Assembly (NCBI RefSeq): GCF_007183175.1
Contig: NZ_AP019807.1
Location: forward strand, 124,001-188,000
DNA from: Microbulbifer sp. GL-2
GTDB taxonomy: Bacteria; Pseudomonadota; Gammaproteobacteria; Pseudomonadales; Cellvibrionaceae
Direction of reading: 5' to 3'
DNA length: 64,000 nucleotides
In this document: positions 8,512 through 17,615 of the stretch, piece after piece
Numbering within the stretch: the stretch's first letter is position 1
How the letters are laid out: every line of letters starts with the position of its first letter
Program-made: the position numbers and the translations under genes
Notes under the pieces: model-generated
The model's input: the letters and a program-made list of their open reading frames with translations, nothing else
Databases searched by the model: none
Told to the model about the DNA's origin: nothing

Positions 8512-9380
8512 TGCAGACACTCAATATTATTGGTGCAGGCCGCCTGGGGAAAACCCTTGGGCGCCTGTGGCAACAAGAGAATCTATTCCGGGTTCAGTCC
8601 ATCTACAACCGCAGCTATGATAGCGCGCTCGCAGCGGTTGAATTTATCGGCGCAGGCCAGGCCTCCGACACGATTGAATCCATGGCCGCGGCCGATTACT
8701 GGCTGATCTCCTGCAGCGATGGCGAGATCGCCATGATTGCCGAGCGGCTCGCTGACAAGCTCAGCGAACGGGAGGGAGTTATCGCATTCCATTGCAGCGG
8801 CGCACTCAGCTCAGAGGTTCTCGAAGTTCTACGTCCAGCCTCTATTGCCAGCGCTCACCCGGTGCACAGTTTCGCCGAACCCCTTCGCTCCCTGGACTCC
8901 CTTGCCGGCAGTAGTGTCGCGCTGGAGGGGGACAATCTCGCTGTCAGCGCGCTGGAAAATGCCTTCACTGCGATTGGCTGTGAAATCTTAACTATTGAGG
9001 CCCGACATAAATCTCTCTACCACGCGGGCTCGGTAATTGCCTGCAATTACCTGACCGCATTAGTCGACCTCAGCCTGCGCAGTTTTGCCGCAGCGGGTAT
9101 TGAACGGGACAACGCCCTTAAGCTCCTCCAACCCATCGTGCTGCAAACTGCGCAAAACAATATGACTCTGGGCCCTGAGAGATCCCTAACAGGCCCTATT
9201 GCGCGGGGGGATCTGGAAACTGTCGCCACCCAGGTGGAGAGCCTGGCCTCTGTGGACCCGGAACTAGCATTTCACTATCGCCAACTGGGACTCGCCTGTG
9301 TAGAGTTGGCGCGGCGCGGCCAGCTGTCAGATGAGAGCGCGGCCAGTTTGATTGAATTATTGAGTGAGCCAATGCGGTGA
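8511..9380 (+). CDS. Rossmann-like / DUF2520 dehydrogenase-like protein
   Basis: A 289-residue protein with an N-terminal NAD(P)-binding Rossmann motif, NIIGAGRLGKTLG, and a C-terminal helical DUF2520 domain. The architecture matches 6-phosphogluconate-dehydrogenase-like or ketopantoate-reductase-like oxidoreductases. The substrate is unknown. I set the start at 8511 because it overlaps the pdxJ stop. The six codons upstream lie inside pdxJ. The last codons overlap the GTG of the next gene (GTGA). Confidence 0.85.
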   Translation: MQTLNIIGAGRLGKTLGRLWQQENLFRVQSIYNRSYDSALAAVEFIGAGQASDTIESMAAADYWLISCSDGEIAMIAERLADKLSEREGVIAFHCSGALSSEVLEVLRPASIASAHPVHSFAEPLRSLDSLAGSSVALEGDNLAVSALENAFTAIGCEILTIEARHKSLYHAGSVIACNYLTALVDLSLRSFAAAGIERDNALKLLQPIVLQTAQNNMTLGPERSLTGPIARGDLETVATQVESLASVDPELAFHYRQLGLACVELARRGQLSDESAASLIELLSEPMR

Positions 9381-10159
9381 AAGACTCCTCTGAGTACCTA
9401 AAAAAAAGAGCATTCTACGACAGTCTTCTGACCATTTACGGTCGCAAACCGGTGCTTGAGGCTCTGGAAGATCCCAGCCTGCCGGTGCACAAATTACACT
9501 TGGCCAACAGCAACCGGCGCGACCAGTTGATCAGCCGTATGGAGATGCTGGCTGCAGAGCGTGAGGTTGAAATTGCCCACTGGGACCGCAAAGGGCTCTC
9601 ACGAATCTCTAAAAACTCTCGTCAGGATCAAGGGGTGGCCCTTGACCTGGCCCTACCGCACTATGGGACCTGCGAAGCTTTTCTACGCCAACAACAGGGG
9701 GACAATGAAAAAAAGCCCTATGAGTTGTTGGCACTGGACGGCATAACCAATCCGCAGAATCTGGGTATGATTATCCGCTCAGCCTGTGCTGGAGGTATGG
9801 ACGGCATAATCCTGCCGCGCAAGGGCTGCGCACAGGTCGACCCGCTGGTAATCAAGGCCAGCACTGGCACCCTGTTTAAAACCCGCATCCTGCGCTGTGA
9901 GACCCTCGCGGATGCCCTGGAAGATTTCCGCAAGGCGGGAGCCCGCGTCTGTGGCCTCTCCTCCCATGCACCCATGACCCTGGCAGAGGTTACTGGGGAA
10001 GCATCCACTATTTTTGTCCTCGGCAATGAGACTCATGGTGTCAGCGATGCCGTTTCCAGGCAATGCAGCGAGCTGCTGCGTATCCCAATGCACAATCACG
10101 TAGAGAGCTTGAATGTGGCGGTCACCGCTGCCCTGATCAGCTTCCGCCGTCAACTCTGA
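9377..10159 (+). CDS. TrmH/SpoU-family RNA 2'-O-methyltransferase
   Basis: A 260-residue SPOUT methyltransferase. An N-terminal RNA-binding, substrate-recognition segment (YGRKPVLEALEDPSLPVHKL) precedes the trefoil-knot domain. Motif 1 is TNPQNLGMIIRSACAGG, motif 2 is FVLGNETHGVS, and motif 3 is IPMHNHVESLNVAVTAAL. These are the SAM-binding and knot motifs. It modifies rRNA or tRNA; the target cannot be read from sequence. GTG start, overlapping the preceding stop by 3 bp. It is the last gene of the run. Confidence 0.9.
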   Translation: MKDSSEYLKKRAFYDSLLTIYGRKPVLEALEDPSLPVHKLHLANSNRRDQLISRMEMLAAEREVEIAHWDRKGLSRISKNSRQDQGVALDLALPHYGTCEAFLRQQQGDNEKKPYELLALDGITNPQNLGMIIRSACAGGMDGIILPRKGCAQVDPLVIKASTGTLFKTRILRCETLADALEDFRKAGARVCGLSSHAPMTLAEVTGEASTIFVLGNETHGVSDAVSRQCSELLRIPMHNHVESLNVAVTAALISFRRQL

Positions 10160-10542
10160 GGGGCAAGGGCGCCCCTAACCCTCCTGCACCCCACCATAAG
10201 CGGCAAATTACACACTTCTCCACAACAGCAGAGATCATCTTATCCACCGGATAATGCTACTCACAGTTTCTGTGGATATCTCTGTGACTAACTACAAAGC
10301 ACTACGCGCAAAGGCCCATGGCTGCGTCATTATGACAATCTGAAGAAAAAATAACCAAAGCCGGAAACATTCAAAAAATCAATGGGTTATAAGGGAAAGC
10401 GAATCTTGTTTGAAAAGTACCCGGAGTAAATGACCGGAATAGAAGGAGTAGACACCGCTGTGGAAAGTGGCACGCTTGGCGGGGAAAAAGTGGGGCTGGG
10501 GTGCCAGGCACCCCAGTCAGAGACAGGAAAATACCTACTTAC
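10160..10542. other. Convergent intergenic region with DnaA-box-like 9-mers
   Basis: No gene is visible between the convergent methyltransferase and guaA. Three 9-mers each differ by one base from TTATCCACA: TTCTCCACA at 10216-10224, TTATCCACC at 10240-10248, and TGTGGATAT (reverse orientation) at 10271-10279. They fall within 64 bp. This could be a minor DnaA-binding cluster or chance. The guaA terminator hairpin lies at the right end. Confidence 0.4.
10496..10516 (-). terminator. Hairpin after guaA, probable terminator
   Basis: A perfect 10-bp inverted repeat, CTGGGGTGCC / GGCACCCCAG, has a one-base centre. It lies 26 bp beyond the guaA stop codon. On the minus strand it is followed by C-rich sequence and then TTTTTC, so it is a weak rather than classical intrinsic terminator. 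Confidence 0.6.
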
Positions 10543-12120
10543 TTATTCCCACTCAATAGTTGCCGGCGGCTTGCTCGACACATCGTAGGCAACGCGGGAA
10601 ATATGCTCAATTTCATTGATAATACGATTGGAGACCTTCTCAATCAGCTCGTAGGGCAAGTGCGCCCATCGAGCAGTCATAAAGTCCACTGTTTCCACTG
10701 CACGCAGCGCCACCACATACTCATAACGACGGCCATCACCCACCACACCGACAGACTTCACTGGAAGGAACACTACAAACGCCTGGCTGGTCTTGTGGTA
10801 CCAGTCCGCCTTGTGTAATTCCTCGATAAAAATCGCATCCGCCTCGCGCAGAATATCGGCGTACTCTCTTTTAACTTCACCGAGAATACGCACACCCAGG
10901 CCAGGACCTGGGAACGGGTGACGGTAAACCATATCGTAGGGCAGCCCCAGCTCCAGGCCGATCTTACGCACCTCATCCTTGAACAGTTCGCGCAGGGGCT
11001 CCACCAGCTCAAACTGCATATCTTCCGGCAGGCCGCCGACATTGTGGTGGGACTTAATTACATGAGCCTTACCGGTTTTGGCCGCGGCGGACTCGATCAC
11101 ATCCGGGTAGATGGTACCCTGAGCCAGGAACTTCACATTGTGCAGCTTGGAGGCTTCGCGGTCGAATATCTCAATAAAAGTGTTACCGATAATTTTGCGC
11201 TTGGCTTCGGGTTCATCCACCCCTGCCAGGCGCGAGAGAAAATCCTCTTCCGCATCAGAGCGGATCACCCGCACACCCATGTTATCGGCGAACATCTGCA
11301 TGACCTGGTCGCCTTCGTTTTTGCGCAGCAAGCCGTTATCCACAAAGACACAGGTCAATTGATCGCCGATAGCCTTGTGCAACAGCGCTGCCACAACCGA
11401 GCTATCAACTCCGCCAGATAGTCCAAGCAGTACATTGTCATCGCCAACCTGCTCACGTACTTTGGCGATGGAATCCTCGATGATATTGGCCGGTGTCCAC
11501 AGTTTCTCACAGCCGCAAATATCGATCACAAAGTGCTCATAAATGCGCATGCCCTGAAGGGTGTGAGTGACCTCCGGATGAAACTGCACACCGAAGAAGT
11601 TCTTTTCCGCTGAGTACATACCGGCGATAGGACAGGAATCGGTAGAGGCCATCAACTCAAAGCCTTCAGGCATTGCCACAACCTTATCACCGTGGCTCAT
11701 CCACACATCCAGCAGCGCCTCGCCATCATCGTTGAGGTGATCCTTAATATCGCGCAGCAACTTGGAAGCACCTTCCGCTTTTACCTGGGCGTAGCCAAAT
11801 TCGCGCACTTCACTGCCCTGCACTGTGCCGCCGAGTTGGTGTGCCATAGTCTGCATGCCGTAACAGATGCCCAGCACCGGCACTCCCAAGTTGAACACCA
11901 CTTCCGGTGCACGGGGAGAGCCCGCCTCCGGCACAGACTCGGGGCCACCGGCCAGAACAATGCCTTTGGGATTGTATGCGCGGATTTCTTCTTCGCTCAT
12001 ATCGAAGGCACGAATTTCGGAGAAAACACCCAGCTCGCGCACGCGACGGGCAATCAACTGGGTGTACTGGGACCCAAAGTCGAGGATCAGAATTCGGCTG
12101 GAGTGGATATCTTGGCTCAT
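10543..12120 (-). CDS. guaA: GMP synthase (glutamine-hydrolysing) GuaA
   Basis: Converts XMP, glutamine and ATP to GMP in the cytoplasm. The N-terminal class I glutamine amidotransferase domain (about 1-200) has the nucleophile motif GICYGMQ and its HPEVTHT histidine/glutamate pair. The ATP-pyrophosphatase domain carries the P-loop LGLSGGVDSSVVA near residue 230. A C-terminal dimerisation domain ends in PPATIEWE, the usual terminus. The length of 525 residues is standard. It lies 88 bp downstream of guaB with an unusual hairpin between them. Confidence 0.98.
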   Translation of the reverse strand: MSQDIHSSRILILDFGSQYTQLIARRVRELGVFSEIRAFDMSEEEIRAYNPKGIVLAGGPESVPEAGSPRAPEVVFNLGVPVLGICYGMQTMAHQLGGTVQGSEVREFGYAQVKAEGASKLLRDIKDHLNDDGEALLDVWMSHGDKVVAMPEGFELMASTDSCPIAGMYSAEKNFFGVQFHPEVTHTLQGMRIYEHFVIDICGCEKLWTPANIIEDSIAKVREQVGDDNVLLGLSGGVDSSVVAALLHKAIGDQLTCVFVDNGLLRKNEGDQVMQMFADNMGVRVIRSDAEEDFLSRLAGVDEPEAKRKIIGNTFIEIFDREASKLHNVKFLAQGTIYPDVIESAAAKTGKAHVIKSHHNVGGLPEDMQFELVEPLRELFKDEVRKIGLELGLPYDMVYRHPFPGPGLGVRILGEVKREYADILREADAIFIEELHKADWYHKTSQAFVVFLPVKSVGVVGDGRRYEYVVALRAVETVDFMTARWAHLPYELIEKVSNRIINEIEHISRVAYDVSSKPPATIEWE

Positions 12121-12148
12121 GATTGACTCATTAACAGAAAGAATAACG

Positions 12149-12175
12149 GCAAACGGACCTAAAAGGTCCGTTTGC
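12149..12175 (-). promoter_or_regulatory. Intercistronic hairpin between guaB and guaA
   Basis: A perfect 12-bp inverted repeat (GCAAACGGACCT / AGGTCCGTTTGC) with a three-base loop lies in the 88-bp guaB-guaA gap. On the transcribed minus strand it lacks a T-run, so it is unlikely to be an efficient intrinsic terminator. It could protect the guaB message end, attenuate, or mark an RNase processing point. Confidence 0.6.
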
Positions 12176-12208
12176 GGCTCGGTACTGAAAGTTGTTCACC
12201 AGGGAGGT

Positions 12209-13705
12209 TTAGCGTCCGCCCACCGGGTAGTTGGGCGCCTCTTTGGTAATCTGCACGTCGTGCACATGGGATTCCCCCATGCCGGCGGCTGTTACCCGCA
12301 CGAACTCCGGGCGGGTGCGCATGGTTTCGATATCCATGCTGCCGGTATAGCCCATAGCAGAGCGCAGGCCACCCAGCATCTGGTGCACTATGGCTGACAG
12401 CGGGCCCTTGTAAGGAACTCGCCCTTCGATGCCTTCAGGCACCAGCTTTTCTGCACCCTTGCTGGCATCCTGGAAATAGCGATCGGAGGAACCCTGGGTG
12501 CGCGCCATAGCACCGAGAGAGCCCATACCGCGGTAAGACTTATAAGTACGTCCCTGGTACAACTCCACTTCGCCCGGCGCCTCTTCGGTACCGGCAAACA
12601 TGGAGCCCATCATTACGGAGGAGGCCCCCGCTACAATCGCTTTGGAAATGTCGCCAGAGTAGCGAATACCACCGTCGGCAATCATAGGTACTCCAGTACC
12701 CTCAAGCGCGGTGGAAACCTCCGAAATTGCGGTAACCTGGGGTACACCGATACCCGTCACAATACGAGTGGTGCAGATAGAACCAGGACCAATTCCGACC
12801 TTGACTGCATCGGCACCGGCCTCAACCAGTGCCCGGGCAGCATCGCCAGTAGCGATATTGCCGCCGATCACATCCACCTGTGGATGCATATCCTTAATAC
12901 GACGCACACGATCGAGCACATTGCGGGAGTGTCCATGAGCAGTATCGACCACCAGTACATCCACACCTGCCTCAACCAAGGCCGCCACACGGTCATCCGT
13001 ATCAGGGCTTGTACCTACGGAGGCACCGACACGTAGGCGGCCATCGGAATCCTTACAAGAATTCGGATACTGCTCGGCCTTGTTAAAGTCTTTAACAGTA
13101 ATCAGGCCGCGCAGATCAAAGTCATCATTTACTACCAATACTTTTTCAATGCGATGCTTGTGTAATAACTCACGCACTTCATCAGAGGAGGCGTCCTCGT
13201 GGGCAGTAACTAAGCGCTCCTTCGGAGTCATGATACTGGCCACGCTCACGTCCAGGTCAGTGAGGAAGCGCACGTCGCGGCTGGTAACGATACCGACCAG
13301 GTTACCCCTATCCATCACCGGAACACCGGAGATATTGTGGTGAGTAGTAAGAGCAATCAGCTCGCGCACTGTGGCATCAGACTCAATAGTAATTGGGTCC
13401 TTTACCACACCGGCTTCGAATTTTTTTACCGCACGTACCGCGAGCGCCTGCTCCTCGATAGACATGCTTTTATGGATGATACCGATACCACCTTCCTGAG
13501 CCAGGGCAATAGCCAGGCGCGCTTCCGTCACTGTATCCATAGCAGCAGACACAATAGGAATATTCAGGGTGATGTTTCGGGACAGCTGGGTTTTCAAACT
13601 GACATCCTTGGCAGTCACCTCGGAATAACCGGGCACAAGTAGGACGTCGTCGAAAGTGAGGGCTTCGCGCGCTATGCGCAGATTGGATTCAGACATTATT
13701 GACAC
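12209..13705 (-). CDS. guaB: IMP dehydrogenase GuaB
   Basis: Oxidises IMP to XMP with NAD+, the rate-limiting step of guanine nucleotide synthesis. The (beta/alpha)8 barrel begins with EALTFDDVLLVPGYSEV. Two CBS domains are inserted at about residues 95-210. The catalytic cysteine loop reads GIGPGSICTTRIV, and the flap region holds YRGMGSLGAM. The length of 498 residues is slightly above E. coli GuaB. A start at the fourth codon (13696, MSESNLRIA) is equally possible. It is divergent from xseA. Confidence 0.98.
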   Translation of the reverse strand: MSIMSESNLRIAREALTFDDVLLVPGYSEVTAKDVSLKTQLSRNITLNIPIVSAAMDTVTEARLAIALAQEGGIGIIHKSMSIEEQALAVRAVKKFEAGVVKDPITIESDATVRELIALTTHHNISGVPVMDRGNLVGIVTSRDVRFLTDLDVSVASIMTPKERLVTAHEDASSDEVRELLHKHRIEKVLVVNDDFDLRGLITVKDFNKAEQYPNSCKDSDGRLRVGASVGTSPDTDDRVAALVEAGVDVLVVDTAHGHSRNVLDRVRRIKDMHPQVDVIGGNIATGDAARALVEAGADAVKVGIGPGSICTTRIVTGIGVPQVTAISEVSTALEGTGVPMIADGGIRYSGDISKAIVAGASSVMMGSMFAGTEEAPGEVELYQGRTYKSYRGMGSLGAMARTQGSSDRYFQDASKGAEKLVPEGIEGRVPYKGPLSAIVHQMLGGLRSAMGYTGSMDIETMRTRPEFVRVTAAGMGESHVHDVQITKEAPNYPVGGR

Positions 13706-13868
13706 TCAAACCTCGAATAGGCGGGATTGGGTATCGGCGCGATTATACCTCTCAGCGCCCAAAGCGCAATTGCCAATTCGCTGAAAGGTGGATTTATCGA
13801 GTAAAGCACTTTACCTGTATGGCGGATACTGCAATATTGCTCCGCCAGTTTTTTCCTGTGAGGCCCAG

Positions 13869-15221
13869 ATGCAATCCAGCTCCCCAGTCCCGAATCAGAA
13901 ACGCAGTGTTCTATCGGTAAGCGACCTGAACCGGGAGGTAAAGCACCTGCTGGAGAGCAATGTGCCCCTGTTATGGATCAGTGGGGAAATTTCAAATTTC
14001 ACAGTCCCCAGTTCCGGGCACTGGTATTTCAGCCTAAAAGACGCTCGCGCCCAGGTACGTTGTGCCATGTTCCGCGGCCGCAACCGCAGTGTGAGCTTTC
14101 AGCCGCAAAATGGCCGTGAGGTGTTAATCCGTGCGCGAGTAAGCCTTTATGAGGGCCGCGGAGAATTCCAGCTGATCGTCGAACATATGGAAGAAGCCGG
14201 CTTTGGTGCCTTGATGCGGCAGCTGGAACAGCTCAAGGCAAAATTGCAGGACGAGGGGTTATTCGACACTGCACGCAAGCGCAACCTGCCATATCTGCCC
14301 TCCAATATCGGCATCATCACCTCACCAACCGGCGCCGCCATCCGCGACATGATTCATGTTCTGGGCCGTCGCCACCCGGCTGCGGAAATCGGTTTGTGGC
14401 CGGTGGCCGTGCAGGGCCAGGGAGCCGCACAGCAAATAGCCTCAGCCATTAAAAAAGCCGGTCACAGCGGCCGCCACGACTTGTTAATTGTGGGGCGAGG
14501 TGGCGGCTCATTGGAGGATCTGTGGCCATTCAACGAGGAAGTTGTAGCACGGGCACTGGCAGCCTGCCCCATCCCCACAATTTCCGCCGTGGGTCACGAA
14601 ACCGACACCACAGTCTCAGACTTCGTCGCCGATGTCCGTGCGCCCACCCCTTCGGCAGCAGCGGAGATCGCCAGCGCCAATGCCGCTGAGTTATTTAAGG
14701 AGCTCGAAAACAACAGTATTCGGTTATATCGGGCGCTACAGCACCAGATGCGTCACCTGCAGCAGCAGGTCATGTTAAGGCGCAATCGCCTTCGCCATCC
14801 CCGCGAACAATTACAGAACCGCGCCCAGCAACTGGATCACCTCGAGATGCGTCTATTTGCAGCAGGGCAACTGCAAATCCAACAGCGCCGCGCTCAACTG
14901 ACAGCAGCACATCGGGCATTAGCCCACTGCCAACCTCATCGGCGTATCAAAGAAAAGCGCGAGCATTTACAGCAGGCGGCGGCCGGCCTTCAGCGTTCCA
15001 CAGAATTGCGTTTGAAGCACAGCAGCGACAAACTCAGCCACTTGGCAAAACTGCTCCACAATGTGAGCCCACTGGCGGTTCTACAGCGTGGCTACGCCAT
15101 CGCCATGGATACTGAGGGCAAAGCCATCAAAGACAGCAGCAACCTGTCAACAGACCAAAAGGTCAATATCAAGCTGGCCCGCGGGAATTTTTCCGCAAGA
15201 GTAGAAAATATCGAGGACTAA
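13869..15221 (+). CDS. xseA: Exodeoxyribonuclease VII large subunit XseA
   Basis: The large subunit of the cytoplasmic single-strand exonuclease VII. An N-terminal OB-fold (about 10-110, with LWISGEISNF and GHWYFSLKDARAQVRC) is followed by the catalytic domain. Catalytic motifs are GIITSPTGAAIRDM, GRGGGSLEDLWPFNEE and SAVGHETDTT. A long Gln/Arg-rich coiled coil leads to the C-terminal segment LQRGYAIAMD. I start it at 13869, where GAGG precedes the ATG. An in-frame ATG at 13788 would add 27 unconserved residues. The xseB partner is not adjacent. Confidence 0.94.
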   Translation: MQSSSPVPNQKRSVLSVSDLNREVKHLLESNVPLLWISGEISNFTVPSSGHWYFSLKDARAQVRCAMFRGRNRSVSFQPQNGREVLIRARVSLYEGRGEFQLIVEHMEEAGFGALMRQLEQLKAKLQDEGLFDTARKRNLPYLPSNIGIITSPTGAAIRDMIHVLGRRHPAAEIGLWPVAVQGQGAAQQIASAIKKAGHSGRHDLLIVGRGGGSLEDLWPFNEEVVARALAACPIPTISAVGHETDTTVSDFVADVRAPTPSAAAEIASANAAELFKELENNSIRLYRALQHQMRHLQQQVMLRRNRLRHPREQLQNRAQQLDHLEMRLFAAGQLQIQQRRAQLTAAHRALAHCQPHRRIKEKREHLQQAAAGLQRSTELRLKHSSDKLSHLAKLLHNVSPLAVLQRGYAIAMDTEGKAIKDSSNLSTDQKVNIKLARGNFSARVENIED

Positions 15222-15278
15222 AATCCGCCACAGATTAGGGGCTTGGGCACGACACTATAATCATCCTGTAGAGAGCTT

Positions 15279-17582
15279 ATGGAGCGATCTATGGGATCTG
15301 GTTACAGTGCAATCAGCCCTATCCGTTGGGCTGTAATTTTCCTATCAGTACTGTTACTGGCTATTGCAGCCTGTAGCAAAGAAGGTAAGGAAGGCGGGCT
15401 TACAGGTCCGGGCGGCGCCTCTGCGGCCATAGAAAACCTAACGCCACAAGAAACCACTTCCCCTATCACTCCGGCTAAAGAGCAACAGGTCAACTACATC
15501 GAAACCGGTGACCTGCGCGAAATTAAAAAACGCGGCACCATCCGCTTTGTTAACCTGACCGGCGCTGCAGAAAATATGCTGCCCCGCGGTGGGGTGGTAA
15601 GTCTGCGCCATTTTGAGCTGGCAAATAAACTGGCCGACAAACTGAGACTGGAGGCAAAGTGGATCAAGGCGGAAAGCCCCGATGATGCCATCAAAATGCT
15701 CATCGCCGGTGAGGCCGATGTAATTGCTTACAACCTGACTGTGACCGAGGCGCGCGAAGAGGAAATTGACTTTAGCGTACCCGTTCGCCAATCCCGCCAG
15801 CAACTGGTTACCGGACCCTCCGGTCCGGATATTAGCGATCCAGGTAAACTCAAAAACGTTGAACTGATCGTGCCTCAGGGCTCTGCCAATATGGAAACCG
15901 CACAACAGTTAATTTCGGAGTACCCAGATGCGAACCTGGCAGTGAGGGAATTTAAAATCCACGGCAACCGCGACGGGCTCATTGACATGATAAACCGGGA
16001 AAATAATCGGGTAGCAATTCTCGAGGATTTCTCCGCGGAATATCTACGCGATTACCGCGATGACTTACGCCTTGGTGCTTATGTCAGCGAATCGCAGAAC
16101 ATTGCCTGGGGAATGCGTAAAACCTCCAGGCGCCTGCAATCCACAGTTGACAATTTTCTAACCCGAAATTTAGTGAAGGCACAGGAGGAGCGTATTACCG
16201 ATTGGAAGGGAATTAAAAAGTCCGGGGTAATCCGCCTGCTAACCTACAACGGCCCCACCACTTATTTCCTGTGGAAGGGGCTGTTAATGGGCTTTGATTA
16301 CGACCTGGCCAAGGCTTTTGCAGACAAACACAGGCTCCAACTGCAAGTTATCGTGGTGCCTTATGAAGAAAGCCTGGCAGACTGGCTCAGGGCCGGTCGC
16401 GGTGACTTCGCCGGAGCGGAGCTGAATATCACATCAGCCGTGGAAAAAGAGGGGATGGTGTTTACAAAGCCTGTGGTCGAATCAACCGAGCAAGTAGTGA
16501 GCGGCAAAGACAGCCCACCCATTAAACAAATCCAGGATTTGAATGGGCGTAAATTAACCTTGCGCGCCTACTCCTCATTTATTGAAACGGCTAAAACCCT
16601 GCAGAGTGCCGGCATAGACGTAGAGGTCCGGGTAGCGCCACCGGATATTTCTCAGTCGCAGATATTCTCAATGATTGCCGAAGGTTTGGTGGATGCCACT
16701 ATTTCCCACTCGGGACGGGCAAAAATTGAAGCCTCAGTGCAACCCAACCTGGTACTAGGTGCAGTGCTCGGCGACCCAACTCCAGAGGGCTGGCTGGTTC
16801 TTCGTAAGAATTGGCATTTACTGCAAAACCTTAACAAGTTTTTGGTGAGCTACCGAAAAACTGACAAGTATAAGAAACAATACGCTGCATACTTCGAACC
16901 CAATAAGCGCTTCATGCAAAGAGTTAGCACACGGGTTATTCCTGGAGAAAACCTGTCTCCTTACGATGACCTGGTCAAGGAATCCTCTTTTAAATACGAT
17001 TTTGACTGGCGCATGATCGTCGCGCAGATGTGGCAGGAGAGTAACTTTAACCCTAAAGCAGTTTCCCCGGTGGGCGCCCAGGGCCTGATGCAGGTTATGC
17101 CGGCTACCGCGGAGGAAATGGGATTCCCTCCACCACTATTTGAACCTGAGCGTGGTATTAAAGCGGGCGTAAAATATATGGATTGGGTCAGAGACAGATT
17201 TGACCCGGCACTGCCCACAGTAAATAAACTCTGGTTTACCCTGGCCTCTTATAATGCCGGTTATGGACACTTACTGGATGCCCAGCGTCTCGCCAAACAA
17301 TTGGGGCTGGACCCAAATATCTGGTTCGATAATGTCGAAGTAGCGATGCTTAAACTGGCTCAGCCCCAGTACTTCAAGCGGGCACGATACGGCTATGTGC
17401 GCGGCTCAGAGCCGGTGCAATATGTACGTAATATCAGCAACCTTTACAAGGCTTATGTTGAGATGATGAGCGACGATGTATCCATGCAACCATCACAACA
17501 TCAAATACCCGAAAGATTTTGCTCGCCAGAAAATACACCGAGGGGAATGATAGTGCAGGTATCCCCTCCTCCATCGCGCTGA
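15279..17582 (+). CDS. Lytic transglycosylase lipoprotein with two solute-binding domains (MltF-like)
   Basis: A 767-residue lipoprotein. A hydrophobic signal ends in the lipobox LLAIAAC (Cys32), followed by a Gly/Ser/Ala linker. Two tandem family-3 solute-binding domains occupy about 75-300 (IKKRGTIRFVNLTG) and 310-550 (IKKSGVIRLLTYNGP). A family-1 lytic transglycosylase domain spans about 560-725, with the catalytic-glutamate motif QESNFNPKAVSPVGAQGLMQ. MltF of E. coli has only one solute-binding domain and ~500 residues. It probably cleaves peptidoglycan at the outer membrane under control of the sensory domains. The in-frame ATG at 15291 is an alternative start. Confidence 0.87.
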   Translation: MERSMGSGYSAISPIRWAVIFLSVLLLAIAACSKEGKEGGLTGPGGASAAIENLTPQETTSPITPAKEQQVNYIETGDLREIKKRGTIRFVNLTGAAENMLPRGGVVSLRHFELANKLADKLRLEAKWIKAESPDDAIKMLIAGEADVIAYNLTVTEAREEEIDFSVPVRQSRQQLVTGPSGPDISDPGKLKNVELIVPQGSANMETAQQLISEYPDANLAVREFKIHGNRDGLIDMINRENNRVAILEDFSAEYLRDYRDDLRLGAYVSESQNIAWGMRKTSRRLQSTVDNFLTRNLVKAQEERITDWKGIKKSGVIRLLTYNGPTTYFLWKGLLMGFDYDLAKAFADKHRLQLQVIVVPYEESLADWLRAGRGDFAGAELNITSAVEKEGMVFTKPVVESTEQVVSGKDSPPIKQIQDLNGRKLTLRAYSSFIETAKTLQSAGIDVEVRVAPPDISQSQIFSMIAEGLVDATISHSGRAKIEASVQPNLVLGAVLGDPTPEGWLVLRKNWHLLQNLNKFLVSYRKTDKYKKQYAAYFEPNKRFMQRVSTRVIPGENLSPYDDLVKESSFKYDFDWRMIVAQMWQESNFNPKAVSPVGAQGLMQVMPATAEEMGFPPPLFEPERGIKAGVKYMDWVRDRFDPALPTVNKLWFTLASYNAGYGHLLDAQRLAKQLGLDPNIWFDNVEVAMLKLAQPQYFKRARYGYVRGSEPVQYVRNISNLYKAYVEMMSDDVSMQPSQHQIPERFCSPENTPRGMIVQVSPPPSR

Positions 17583-17615
17583 ACAGTGGAGAGAATAATC
17601 ATTAAAAGGGGTGTT

